Source: Kiritimatiellales bacterium (GTDB lineage: Bacteria; Verrucomicrobiota; Kiritimatiellia; Kiritimatiellales; Pontiellaceae). Taken from it: a DNA stretch of 26,008 nucleotides. A program made the position numbers and the translations under genes. The notes below the pieces were generated by a model. That model did not search any database. It saw only the letters and a program-made list of their open reading frames with translations, and was not told where the DNA came from. The stretch spans positions 1 through 26,008 of the forward strand of contig JAIPIO010000011.1 in NCBI GenBank assembly GCA_021734595.1. The letters are read 5' to 3'. This document shows positions 15,291 to 22,299 of this stretch, one piece after another; positions within the stretch are counted from its first letter, which is position 1; every line of letters begins with the position of its first letter.

Positions 15291-15505
15291 ATAAATATAC
15301 AAAAGAGGCTGGGGAGGCTTTGGTAGAATATTCCAAAGCCCTGGGCCTGCTACCAAACTGGAAGGATCTTAACCCGTTCATTCTCGAGGCGTCGAAGCGA
15401 ATGAGGGGACGGGAAATCCATAAATATTTAATAGAGCATGGATATCGTGTTTCCCAGGCGACAATTTCCAACAAGATCAGGGAGTGGAAAAGGGATGAAG
15501 TGTAG
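15287..15505 (+). CDS. 72-aa helix-turn-helix protein
   Basis: GTG start overlapping the ATPase stop (GTGA). The C-terminal half, GREIHKYLIEHGYRVSQATI followed by SNKIREWK, has the length and glycine/serine spacing of a helix-turn-helix. A late-gene regulator is possible. It overlaps the next gene by 11 bp. Confidence 0.65.
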   Translation: MNKYTKEAGEALVEYSKALGLLPNWKDLNPFILEASKRMRGREIHKYLIEHGYRVSQATISNKIREWKRDEV

Positions 15506-15692
15506 CTGTGGCAGGTGTGCGCGAAAATGGAACCGGATTGTCTCGCTCTGGAATCTGTTGGTTGTCGCCGATCCGCACGGCATGGCCGATGTGAAGATGT
15601 GCCAGGTTGCCTCGGTGGTGGGATGTTCTGAGAGTTACGCGAATCGAGCCTGGAAGAAACTTATGAGGGGAGTGAAATCATGCCGAGATTGA
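15495..15692 (+). CDS. 65-aa protein with Cys cluster and HTH
   Basis: It starts MKCSCGRCARKW, a CxCGxC cluster that may bind metal. Residues ~36-58 (MCQVASVVGCSESYANRAWK) look like an HTH. It is the second small putative DNA-binding protein in a row, so the pair may control the switch to late transcription. It overlaps the DUF4160 gene by 13 bp. Confidence 0.6.
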   Translation: MKCSCGRCARKWNRIVSLWNLLVVADPHGMADVKMCQVASVVGCSESYANRAWKKLMRGVKSCRD

Positions 15693-15940
15693 AGGGATAC
15701 AGCAGGAGAGGATTTCATATCTATGTAAATTTCAATGAAGGGCGGCGGGCGCATGTTCACGTTACCCTCGGAGGGAGGGAGGTTCTTGTTTGGTTGGACG
15801 ACTTGACAATCAAAAGGAAGCGTGGTGTAAATTCCACCGAAGCAGAGGAATTAAGGAAGTGGGTTCAATCGCTTAAATATGAGTGCCGGGAGCACTGGAA
15901 CAAGTACCATCAAGACAAGAAAATTGAATTGGAGGATTAA
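15680..15940 (+). CDS. DUF4160 family protein
   Basis: An 86-aa protein. The core GFHIYVNFNEGRRAHVHVTL followed by GGREVLVWLDD and a helical end EELRKWVQSLKYECREHW matches the DUF4160 pattern (a strand with an F/Y-N motif, then H-x-H, then a W-rich helix). DUF4160 genes are commonly found beside DUF2442 genes, as here. A toxin-antitoxin-like role has been suspected for such pairs but is not established. Confidence 0.75.
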   Translation: MPRLKGYSRRGFHIYVNFNEGRRAHVHVTLGGREVLVWLDDLTIKRKRGVNSTEAEELRKWVQSLKYECREHWNKYHQDKKIELED

Positions 15941-15942
15941 TC

Positions 15943-16269
15943 ATGAGAGGCGTTAAGGTTTTAAGCATTGATGGGGTAGGGGTAACGATTCGCCTTTATG
16001 GTAAAATCTACCTGCTGGAATATTTCCATTTCCCGTGGTTTAAACATTGCACGGAAAAAGAGATAAGAACCGTGGACGTGTCCGGTACCGGTGTTGATTG
16101 GCCTCTTGCGGAAATATCACTTGGGTTGGATTCAATTCAGCATCCAGAGCAGTATCGGACGAGCCCGACCGAAAAGCAATGGCTGGAAATAACCGGAAGG
16201 GCGAAGCCTCCCGTCCGTGGTAAAAACGGCCGCTTTATCAGCCGGAAAAAGGAAAAAACCGCTGTTTAG
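15943..16269 (+). CDS. DUF2442 family protein
   Basis: A 108-aa protein. Its N-terminal ~75 residues (GKIYLLEYFHFPWFKHCTEK ... GTGVDWPLAEISLGLDSI) show the DUF2442 pattern with FPWF and WPLAEISL. The basic C-terminal tail (GKNGRFISRKKEKTAV) is extra. GGAGG precedes ATG 15943, two bases after the DUF4160 stop. A strong terminator ends the unit, so the pair forms the end of the early/middle operon. Confidence 0.8.
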   Translation: MRGVKVLSIDGVGVTIRLYGKIYLLEYFHFPWFKHCTEKEIRTVDVSGTGVDWPLAEISLGLDSIQHPEQYRTSPTEKQWLEITGRAKPPVRGKNGRFISRKKEKTAV

Positions 16270-16365
16270 GTCAGTAGAAAAAAAAACTTTTTTCGTTCTC
16301 AACCCGTTGGAATCCAGCGGGTTGTTTTTTTTTTATTCAAAAAAAACGGCCCTTCAGGTCAGTAG
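16268..16365 (+). repeat. AGGTCAGTAG direct repeat flanking the terminator
   Basis: Identical 10-mers lie at 16268-16277, starting within the last codons of the DUF2442 gene, and at 16356-16365, just before the late operon, 88 bp apart. They bracket the terminator and two A/T runs. Possibly a duplication, or binding sites for a middle/late regulator. Confidence 0.5.
16301..16334 (+). terminator. Rho-independent terminator after the DUF2442 gene
   Basis: The stem AACCCGTTGG pairs with the segment ending AGCGGGTT (one G-T pair, 3-nt loop) and is followed by a run of ten or more T. It separates the early/middle operon from the capsid operon. Confidence 0.88.
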
Positions 16366-16379
16366 GCCTATTTCCATGC

Positions 16380-16385
16380 CATAAT
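16380..16385 (+). promoter_or_regulatory. Possible -10 element of the late (capsid) promoter
   Basis: CATAAT lies 53 bp before the first late ATG and after the terminator, so a promoter is expected here. No good -35 is visible 17 bp upstream (GGTCAG, part of the AGGTCAGTAG repeat), which would suit activator-dependent transcription. Confidence 0.3.
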
Positions 16386-16438
16386 TTGGTCACATGAATT
16401 GAAAGCCGGAATGGTTCCAGCTTAATGGAGGAAACAAA

Positions 16439-16564
16439 ATGAAAATGCTGAGGGAATGGGCACCATACTTTATCGTGATGCTGCTTGCGGTAGTGCTCGC
16501 CATCGAAGAAGGTATCCCGCTTTACCGTCGCGGCAAAGCTGGCGTAATCGGAGGAGGCGCATAA
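16439..16564 (+). CDS. 41-aa single-span membrane protein
   Basis: GGAGG at 16427-16431 precedes ATG 16439. Residues ~7-24 (WAPYFIVMLLAVVLAIEE) form one transmembrane helix; the tail is basic, then Gly-rich (YRRGKAGVIGGGA). It overlaps the capsid gene by 1 bp (TAATG). It is probably a virion membrane protein. Confidence 0.75.
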   Translation: MKMLREWAPYFIVMLLAVVLAIEEGIPLYRRGKAGVIGGGA

Positions 16565-17463
16565 TGTGGACTCCTATTCTTAAACTCGGTTCGGTTAATG
16601 CCGTCAACAACGACAACCCGGACTTTGAACTTCCCGTGAACGGGACCTACCGCCGCCTGTTCTATGTGTTCAAAAACAGTTCGGCGCTGGCGACGGTTGC
16701 GGCCATTAAAACGGCTATCAACTATATCCGCCTGGAAGCAACTGACCAAATGGGCAGCTTCCCGATCCTGCAAGACCTGACGCCGGCACAGCTCTTTTTC
16801 CGAGAGTTGTACTATGGTTCGCATTTCGGCGTTACCAACGAAGCCGGAATGATCGAATACGATCCGTCCGCGATTGCCGGCCGCAATGCCGACAACCGCC
16901 GCTTGTATGCCCTGGGCACCGCCGATCTTACCGACCTTAAAAGCCGGATCGAGTTTTCGAGCGATGTAACCGGCGTTACGAGTGTCGAGCTTTATGCTGA
17001 GTATGACAAAACCACCCGCGCCGATGCGCTGGGAGCGCATACCTACATCATGCGGAAAGACACAACGATTGAATGCGACCATACCGGACTGCTGAAAATC
17101 GACAATCTGCCGAAGTCGGGCGAAGATTACGGTATTGCCGCGATCCATTTCCAGCTTCCCGGAAATACGGTTGTGGGTGATGTCACCATGACGCTTAACA
17201 CGGATGACGACCGTTTGCGCTCAATTCCGAAACAGATTCTTGACCGGATTCTGAAACGGTCCCAGCGCCGGGCACAGGCTAGCTACTTCTCGCTGGACTT
17301 CGCACACGAGGACACGCCGCTTTCATTCCAACGTGCGGGACAGCGCAAGATGGAGTTCGAACTCAACATCACCACCGCGCCAGGTGGAGCCGTGCCGCTG
17401 AAAGTCAGCGCCTGGGTTGAGCTTTGCAAGCTGCATCCGCTGGCTGCCAAATCCAACGCATAA
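16564..17463 (+). CDS. Major capsid protein, PM2 P2-like double jelly-roll (candidate)
   Basis: A 299-aa protein. ATG 16564 follows GGAGGAGG, with a 1-bp overlap with the small membrane protein gene. The sequence is strand-rich and soluble. Two stretches are what I associate with PM2-type P2 capsid proteins: RRLYALGTADL near residue 119 and GIAAIHFQLPG near 194, each after a stretch of beta strands, with FELPVNGTYRRLF near the N-terminus. Size (PM2 P2 is about 270 aa), position after a packaging ATPase, and the neighbouring tiny membrane proteins all agree. The homology is recalled, not computed. The alternative, another virion protein with a jelly-roll fold, is less likely. Confidence 0.75.
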   Translation: MWTPILKLGSVNAVNNDNPDFELPVNGTYRRLFYVFKNSSALATVAAIKTAINYIRLEATDQMGSFPILQDLTPAQLFFRELYYGSHFGVTNEAGMIEYDPSAIAGRNADNRRLYALGTADLTDLKSRIEFSSDVTGVTSVELYAEYDKTTRADALGAHTYIMRKDTTIECDHTGLLKIDNLPKSGEDYGIAAIHFQLPGNTVVGDVTMTLNTDDDRLRSIPKQILDRILKRSQRRAQASYFSLDFAHEDTPLSFQRAGQRKMEFELNITTAPGGAVPLKVSAWVELCKLHPLAAKSNA

Positions 17464-17475
17464 AGGGGGTTTCCT

Positions 17476-17709
17476 GTGTGGGAATGGATTGGAAACACCG
17501 TTGGCGGAATCGTCAACTCCCCGATCGGGCAACAGGCGGCAAGCCTTGGTTACGCGGCTCTTGAAAAAGAGATAAACGACCAGACCGCGCCGACCGTTGT
17601 TGTCCAGACTCCCGCCGCCGCCGCGCCCTCAGCCCTGCCGGGCTGGGCGCTGCCGGTTGGCATTGGTTGCCTGTTTCTTCTCGGTGTCGCTCTCTTCATG
17701 AAAAAATAG
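17476..17709 (+). CDS. 77-aa C-terminally anchored membrane protein
   Basis: GTG 17476 follows AAGGGGGT. The soluble N-terminal half has an Ala/Pro linker; residues ~56-75 (GWALPVGIGCLFLLGVALFM) span the membrane; it ends in KK. It directly follows the capsid gene. In PM2-like virions such small proteins line the inner membrane under the capsid. Confidence 0.75.
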   Translation: MWEWIGNTVGGIVNSPIGQQAASLGYAALEKEINDQTAPTVVVQTPAAAAPSALPGWALPVGIGCLFLLGVALFMKK

Positions 17710-17719
17710 GGAGCGCTCA

Positions 17720-17905
17720 ATGTTTGGCTTCGGACAGAGCAGCAGCAGCGGGGTAGGCGGCAACGATGGCATGGGCAACGGCTCCATGGGCGTTGATTCC
17801 AGCTCAAGCGAGCTGGTTAGGATCTTCGCCCTTGCCACCGCCGCAACCGTTGCGCTGGTTGTTCTATTCCGTCTGGCCGGATTAAGAAAAGGGAAAAAGA
17901 AGTGA
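17720..17905 (+). CDS. 61-aa Gly/Ser-rich protein with C-terminal membrane span and KKK tail
   Basis: The first 30 residues are Gly/Ser/Met-rich (FGFGQSSSSGVGGNDGMGN), then a span at ~32-50 (LVRIFALATAATVALVVLF) and a basic end, LRKGKKK. GGGAG lies upstream. A virion membrane protein by context. Confidence 0.75.
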   Translation: MFGFGQSSSSGVGGNDGMGNGSMGVDSSSSELVRIFALATAATVALVVLFRLAGLRKGKKK

Positions 17906-18084
17906 TGGCCTTTTCACTAAGCGCAAACCAAAAAAGCGGATCATACGTCGGAGGCTCCGATTTCATGGCAAACAGCGGAATGGAGCTGCCGGACAAGTCG
18001 AAGGTCCCGGTAACGGCCATTGCCGCCCTGCTGTTTGGGTTCATCGTCTGGGTTGCGGTCAGATACACGGGAAAGGTTGAATAG
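17905..18084 (+). CDS. 59-aa protein with C-terminal membrane span
   Basis: ATG 17905 overlaps the previous stop by 1 bp; GTG 17902 (4-bp overlap) is an alternative. The first 33 residues are polar, with a GSYVGGSDFMANSGMEL stretch; the span is at ~34-52 (VPVTAIAALLFGFIVWVAV); the tail is RYTGKVE. It belongs to the same series as its neighbours. Confidence 0.72.
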   Translation: MAFSLSANQKSGSYVGGSDFMANSGMELPDKSKVPVTAIAALLFGFIVWVAVRYTGKVE

Positions 18085-18086
18085 CG

Positions 18087-18323
18087 ATGTGGGCAAACAA
18101 TCAGAGTTCTAAGAAATCCGAATCCTACGACAATCGTTCAATGGCTACCGACGACGCGATTGCCGCCGGAGGAAACAAGGGCAGTATTTCACGGAACCAG
18201 TTCGCCCCGAAAATACTGAATTCGGGAACCGGGGCAAACCTGTGGCCGTTGGCTATAGCCGCCGCGCTGATCCTTGTTGCAGTAAAAATCAGATTCAAGC
18301 TTCCCAAACCAAAGAGGAAATGA
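18087..18323 (+). CDS. 78-aa protein with C-terminal membrane span and basic tail
   Basis: The soluble half has NQSSKKSESYDNRSMATDDA; the span is at ~51-68 (NLWPLAIAAALILVAVKI) and the end is RFKLPKPKRK. Two bases separate it from the upstream stop. It has the same architecture as the previous two proteins. Confidence 0.75.
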   Translation: MWANNQSSKKSESYDNRSMATDDAIAAGGNKGSISRNQFAPKILNSGTGANLWPLAIAAALILVAVKIRFKLPKPKRK

Positions 18324-18324
18324 C

Positions 18325-18876
18325 ATGTCCGGAAATCTACAAAGCAGCAACGCCATAGAGGGGGAAATCGGATTGTTGCACTCGGGCGGATCAGCAGCCG
18401 CCGGAGAGGTTGCCTTTGGGCAGAATGCGGACGGGAATACCTTTGTAAAAGAGGAGTCGACCCTTCTTTCAGACCAGGCGAAAATCATTTCGGGGAAGAA
18501 CATTGAGGCCGCGCTTGCCGACATGGTTTTTTCCGATACCGGCGAAGTTGTTACCGGAATCAAGACCGGGGGCGACTACAATTCCGGCATGAGCATCGGG
18601 AACAACTCTTCCTTGTTCATCGACTCCATGGACGAAAACACGAAGGCGATCATTGATACCGCCTTTGCAATCGTAAACGAGAACACCACGCAGTTTCTGG
18701 AATCGGCAGGGGCAAGCCCAGCCGTCACCGATCCAACCGCTACCACGATTCCAACGGTTGTAACGGTTTCTCCAGACTCCGGAACTTCAGCAGCAGGAAT
18801 TTCCAGGGGTTGGAAAATTGCCGGGATAGGGATTTTGGTTCTGTGGTGGCTCTGGACAAGGAGAAAACGGAAATGA
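18325..18876 (+). CDS. 183-aa protein with large soluble domain, C-terminal membrane span and RRKRK tail
   Basis: Residues 1-155 are soluble, Ser/Thr/Gly-rich and probably beta; residues ~164-177 (KIAGIGILVLWWLW) span the membrane; the end is TRRKRK. It is the largest of the anchored series. An exact copy of the host 17-bp palindrome lies in the codons before the span (18800-18816). Candidate vertex or penton-anchoring protein by context only. Confidence 0.72.
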   Translation: MSGNLQSSNAIEGEIGLLHSGGSAAAGEVAFGQNADGNTFVKEESTLLSDQAKIISGKNIEAALADMVFSDTGEVVTGIKTGGDYNSGMSIGNNSSLFIDSMDENTKAIIDTAFAIVNENTTQFLESAGASPAVTDPTATTIPTVVTVSPDSGTSAAGISRGWKIAGIGILVLWWLWTRRKRK

Positions 18877-19514
18877 TTGATAAAAACGAATACCCGATCT
18901 GCAACACGCAGACGCAAAGGACCATCGTTCTTGCCGCTGGCGAGACGGACAGGCGAATCCGCTTTTTTGGATCGTTCATTTCCTGCCTGACCAATTCCAG
19001 CGCAAGCTACGATGTTTTGGTGTCGATTAATGGCGGCAACACAACCGCGCTACGGGCCGGAACCGGCTTTCCGGTCATGCGGCTGTCAAACGACCGTTCA
19101 ACGCTGATCCCATCCACTTTCCAGTATGTTGAACTCTCCAACCCGTCCGGGGAGGAAATGACCGTTGAAATCATCCTTGCACTCGGAACGCCAACCGATA
19201 CCCGCTCCGTCGTCCAGGGATATATCCAGGTTGACCTTTCCGCGCCGGAGATTTCCACCGCCGCCGCCGTCACCGTCCAGACCGCCGCGCATACCGTTTT
19301 GCAATCCGATGCCCGGATTAAGGAAAGGGTGCTACAGAACAACGGCGATTATCCAGTATGGTGGGGCGATGAAGACACCAACCCGGCGACAATGAAGGGA
19401 ATCAAGATCAATCCGGGCGGAATGGCCGTCGTCAACTGCTGGGGATCGGTCTACCTCAAGGCCGAGGATGGGGCAACGGTTGTGTCGGTAAACAACATTT
19501 TGAAAGTAACCTGA
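18873..19514 (+). CDS. 213-aa beta-rich protein, candidate spike/vertex protein
   Basis: ATG 18873 overlaps the previous stop by 4 bp. There is no signal peptide or membrane span. The sequence is rich in short strands (RTIVLAAGETDRRIRFFGSF, YVELSNPSGEEMTVEIILAL) and ends in a compact WWGDEDTNPATMKGIKINPG block like those of phage receptor-binding or head-fibre domains. Assigned to the virion by position in the late operon; not recognised at family level. Confidence 0.65.
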   Translation: MIDKNEYPICNTQTQRTIVLAAGETDRRIRFFGSFISCLTNSSASYDVLVSINGGNTTALRAGTGFPVMRLSNDRSTLIPSTFQYVELSNPSGEEMTVEIILALGTPTDTRSVVQGYIQVDLSAPEISTAAAVTVQTAAHTVLQSDARIKERVLQNNGDYPVWWGDEDTNPATMKGIKINPGGMAVVNCWGSVYLKAEDGATVVSVNNILKVT

Positions 19515-20242
19515 TGAAAAAGGCGATTGCGATTTTTTCCGCGCTGGTGGCCGGGCAGCTTGCCAAGGCCCAAAGCTCCGTCTACAATCCGCCCTATCTG
19601 CCGTATGTGCGGATACAAATTCCGAACGTCCAGGCATTGGAAACCGATGGAACCGAATCAAAAACCCTGACCTTCTATTCCACGAACACAACCTACACCA
19701 TCGCAAATCTAAAAAACGGAAGCGGATACGTGACCAATTCAACCCTGACCGCTTCCAGCGTGATTACCACCCACCGGCCCGCCGTCGCCGTGCCGAAGCT
19801 CAGCGCTTTCCGAACCCTGAAATATTGCGATTTTGTTTTAAAGGCGATCAACCACGATTCCCCGGGCGGCAAGCCGCTGGTCTATATCTACTCCTCAACC
19901 GTTCTTTGGGCTCCTCCGCTTGACGCGCCGATTGATGGGGCAGCGCTGGTCTATTATCAAGACGTTGCGGCAGCTTGGCCGGACAACGTGCTTAAAAAAC
20001 AATACGACTATCTTTACGATGGTGACTCTATTCAGGATGCAACCGGCAACGCCGCGTCCAATATCGAGATTTGGCCGAGCCGGACCGCGCTGGCCTCTGC
20101 CGGGATAAAGGCAACGAGCCGAAATATTGAATGGACGTGCCTGCTGCTCAACGGAGTTGACACCTTTAACGACTCGGCGGGAAACAAGATGTGGTTTGCA
20201 GTCAATGTTGAATGGCGGGAAAAACCGCCGGATTACGAATAA
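19514..20242 (+). CDS. 242-aa exported or membrane-anchored virion-associated protein
   Basis: It starts KKAIAIFSALVAGQLAKAQS, a signal-peptide-like segment with AKA-Q as the cleavage point. The rest is a soluble, aromatic-rich domain (RTLKYCDFVLKAINHDSPGG, KMWFAVNVEWREKPPDYE). It overlaps the previous gene by 1 bp. It could be a secreted adhesin-like or spike protein. Unrecognised family. Confidence 0.65.
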   Translation: MKKAIAIFSALVAGQLAKAQSSVYNPPYLPYVRIQIPNVQALETDGTESKTLTFYSTNTTYTIANLKNGSGYVTNSTLTASSVITTHRPAVAVPKLSAFRTLKYCDFVLKAINHDSPGGKPLVYIYSSTVLWAPPLDAPIDGAALVYYQDVAAAWPDNVLKKQYDYLYDGDSIQDATGNAASNIEIWPSRTALASAGIKATSRNIEWTCLLLNGVDTFNDSAGNKMWFAVNVEWREKPPDYE

Positions 20243-20255
20243 TGGGAGAAAAAAA

Positions 20256-20888
20256 ATGAAAAAGAATATGTTTATGGTTCTGTGTTTTGGGCTGCTGGCA
20301 TTCGGTGCTTTTGCCGACCGTGCGAGTTACACAAACGATATTGCGGCAATATCGGCGCTGGCTGGGCCAACTGAAAAACTGGCGGCAGCAGAGCGCATCC
20401 TTGCTTACACCAATTCTGCACAGGCGGTAATCATCAAGGCAGTTAACCTCGGCAAACTCGGACGCCATGCCGAGGCGCTGGCGCTGCTGCCGGATGGAAC
20501 AACGGCCAAGGCCGCGGCCTACAATCGCGCCGGTGATTATGAGAACGCCAAAAAGGAGGCAAGGAAGGCGTTCAAGGACGCGTCCGGCATGGAGGCAATA
20601 CGGGCGCTGCAAACACTGACCGGCAAGCGGGCGGGGGCCAATAAAGCCGAAATTAACGACTTGGTGATCGAAGCGTTTACGATGAAGGGCAACATAAAAC
20701 CGACAAAAAAAGACGGGGCTAAAAATTCCGGGCGACTTAAAAAGCAATTCCTTTCGGTTGACCGTTCATTGATGACCTCCCCGGAATACGCCGAGTTCTG
20801 CCGATCTGTCTTGAAAAATGTGGAGCTAACCGAGGATACGCGGGCTTTTCTCTCCTTTGTCCGTGGTGAATATGAATCGGTGAAATGA
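20256..20888 (+). CDS. 210-aa exported helical-repeat protein
   Basis: ATG 20256 follows GGGAG. The signal peptide KKNMFMVLCFGLLAFGAFA should be cut before DRASY. The mature part is helical with TPR-like spacing (EKLAAAERILAYTNSAQAVI, LGRHAEALALLPDG, YNRAGDYENAKKEARKAF). A periplasmic scaffold or assembly role is possible. Its stop overlaps the next start by 4 bp. Confidence 0.65.
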   Translation: MKKNMFMVLCFGLLAFGAFADRASYTNDIAAISALAGPTEKLAAAERILAYTNSAQAVIIKAVNLGKLGRHAEALALLPDGTTAKAAAYNRAGDYENAKKEARKAFKDASGMEAIRALQTLTGKRAGANKAEINDLVIEAFTMKGNIKPTKKDGAKNSGRLKKQFLSVDRSLMTSPEYAEFCRSVLKNVELTEDTRAFLSFVRGEYESVK

Positions 20889-21232
20889 TGAAGCCGTTTC
20901 TCTTCATTTTGTTGCTCCTGGGGCTGGCGGTGTGCGCCGGCGCAGCCGTATCGACCAACGACGCGCCGCCCGCCGTCCAGCTCGACTATATCCAGCTTGC
21001 CCCGGTAAAGGTTTCCCTCCTGGACACCGGGGACGTTGCGCGCGATCTCCGGGAAAGCGTTGATTGGGCGCTGGAGCTTCGCGCGCTATCGAAGTACGCT
21101 CCGAATAACCATAGTTGGCTATACGTCCGGATTAAAAAGATCGAGGAAACCGCCAAAACAGACCGGTCCGCCGCCGAAAAGATGATTGCCGACACCGTAA
21201 AAAAACTAAGAGGGTGGGGGGCCGACATATGA
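20885..21232 (+). CDS. 115-aa exported protein
   Basis: ATG 20885 overlaps the previous stop (ATGA); ATG 20888 is an alternative. The signal peptide KPFLFILLLLGLAVCAGAA precedes VSTND; AVCAG could also be read as a lipobox-like site, though its order is poor. The mature part ends in a charged helix (KTDRSAAEKMIADTVKKLRG). It is the third exported protein in a row. Confidence 0.65.
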   Translation: MMKPFLFILLLLGLAVCAGAAVSTNDAPPAVQLDYIQLAPVKVSLLDTGDVARDLRESVDWALELRALSKYAPNNHSWLYVRIKKIEETAKTDRSAAEKMIADTVKKLRGWGADI

Positions 21233-21522
21233 CACCGTGGGAATCAATAACGGCGGCACAAAGATCATGGTTGGCCGCCCAAGGCTGGAATCCGGAAACA
21301 TACAATGGGCTGGACGCCTGGCAGCGCACCGAACTGCTGGTTGAGTTCAAGGGCGGTCTGGAGCCTAACAATATCAAAACCTTCATTTCCGATATGGGAA
21401 CCGCCGCCGCCGAACAGGTCAAGACCGTAGCAACATCCGGATCACGCATAGTCGTTTTAATCGCCGTATCGGTAGTGTCGGCACTAATCGTAAAAATTCT
21501 TTTTCCGAAGGTGTTTAAATGA
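21229..21522 (+). CDS. 97-aa protein with C-terminal membrane span
   Basis: The 4-bp overlap selects ATG 21229. The N-terminal 65 residues are soluble, with Trp residues (TPWESITAAQRSWLAAQGWN). The span is at ~72-92 (RIVVLIAVSVVSALIVKILF) and the end is PKVFK. It opens the last part of the late operon, which has a lysis-cassette look. Confidence 0.65.
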   Translation: MTPWESITAAQRSWLAAQGWNPETYNGLDAWQRTELLVEFKGGLEPNNIKTFISDMGTAAAEQVKTVATSGSRIVVLIAVSVVSALIVKILFPKVFK

Positions 21523-21719
21523 GTCTCGGCTTCGAAATCGGAATTTTGATACTCGGCGCCATTCTGGCCGGGTTAAACGCCTGTATTGCCTACATCCTGG
21601 CGGACCTGAAAGGATGGCTAAAAGCACTTAATGACCGCGTGACAGCCCATGTGGAAAACGATTCAAAGCATTGCAGCCCGGAGAAGGCCGCGCACCATTT
21701 GAAAACAGCAACCCAATAG
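21519..21719 (+). CDS. 66-aa N-terminally anchored membrane protein (holin-like?)
   Basis: Span at residues ~5-28 (FEIGILILGAILAGLNACIA), then a charged, His-rich tail (AHVENDSKHCSPEKAAHHL). It overlaps the upstream gene by 4 bp. Size, one span and position before the spanin-like pair are compatible with a holin, but class and function are not proven. Confidence 0.55.
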   Translation: MSLGFEIGILILGAILAGLNACIAYILADLKGWLKALNDRVTAHVENDSKHCSPEKAAHHLKTATQ

Positions 21720-21729
21720 GAGGAACACC

Positions 21730-21966
21730 ATGCAGAGAGCGTTAATTCAGTTGATCGGCATTGTTATTGCGATGCTTAAACCCGAACACGTAGCCGAGCT
21801 GCTCGACTTTATCCTGGATAAGATCGAAGACCTCGTGTCCCGGACCGACAACAAGATAGACGATGCAATCGTCTTGCCGCTATGCAACACGATCCGCGCC
21901 GGGCTGAACATCCCGGACAACGACGAAGAGACGGCCACCGACGAAGAGACGACCACCGACGAATGA
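21730..21966 (+). CDS. 78-aa amphipathic protein with acidic repeat tail
   Basis: AGGAGG precedes ATG 21730. The N-terminal helix QRALIQLIGIVIAMLKPEHV may associate with membrane. The C-terminus is EETATDEETTTDE, from a short DNA duplication (the word ACCGACGAAGAGACG, repeated). Its stop overlaps the next ATG by 4 bp. Confidence 0.6.
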   Translation: MQRALIQLIGIVIAMLKPEHVAELLDFILDKIEDLVSRTDNKIDDAIVLPLCNTIRAGLNIPDNDEETATDEETTTDE

Positions 21967-22166
21967 ACCCGGCTGTCTATGCGGGACTCGGGATCGTAGC
22001 CGCCGCCGTGGTGGGTGCGATCCTGAAATTTGCGTTTGACCGCCTGGACAAAAAGCGAAAGGAAAACCGAATTGAAGCCGATCCTGCTGCTGATGCTGAT
22101 GTCAAGCGCTACCGGCTGCTTAAGCGGTTGCGCGACAAACAGGCTGGAAACGACGTTCAACCCTGA
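21963..22166 (+). CDS. 67-aa small membrane protein, i-spanin-like
   Basis: N-terminal span (YAGLGIVAAAVVGAILKFAF, ~6-25) followed by a short charged helical segment (DRLDKKRKENRIEADPAADA and onward). This is a reduced version of the Rz layout: inner-membrane anchor plus periplasmic helix. A lipoprotein gene begins inside it in another frame, the arrangement typical of Rz/Rz1. At 67 aa it is short for an i-spanin. Confidence 0.5.
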   Translation: MNPAVYAGLGIVAAAVVGAILKFAFDRLDKKRKENRIEADPAADADVKRYRLLKRLRDKQAGNDVQP

Positions 22167-22299
22167 GGCCGTCTACCGAGTCCCATCCGCCGGCATGTGG
22201 ACGCAAGACCTGATAGACGACGCAACCGGAAAAAAGCAAGGACGCATGTTTGTAATTCCCGGCACCTTTTTAATATACGAACCAACGGAGGTAAGATAA
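22072..22299 (+). CDS. 75-aa lipoprotein nested in the previous gene, o-spanin-like
   Basis: TTG 22072 is the most likely start (KPILLLMLMSSATGCLSGC). The lipobox LSGC makes Cys20 the lipidated residue. There are AAAGGA bases about 9 nt upstream. The first 95 bases overlap the 67-aa membrane protein in a different frame, as Rz1 does Rz. The mature part (MWTQDLIDDATGKKQGRMFV) is longer than many Rz1 proteins. Upstream TTG codons at 22030 and 22036 would spoil the signal peptide. Confidence 0.6.
   Translation: MKPILLLMLMSSATGCLSGCATNRLETTFNPEAVYRVPSAGMWTQDLIDDATGKKQGRMFVIPGTFLIYEPTEVR

Noticed and set aside
19627..19643. Copy of the 17-bp palindrome in a provirus gene (CGTCCAG GCA TTGGAAA)
   Set aside because: Same Gln-Ala-Leu-Glu codon string; the left arm mismatches at the conserved T positions.
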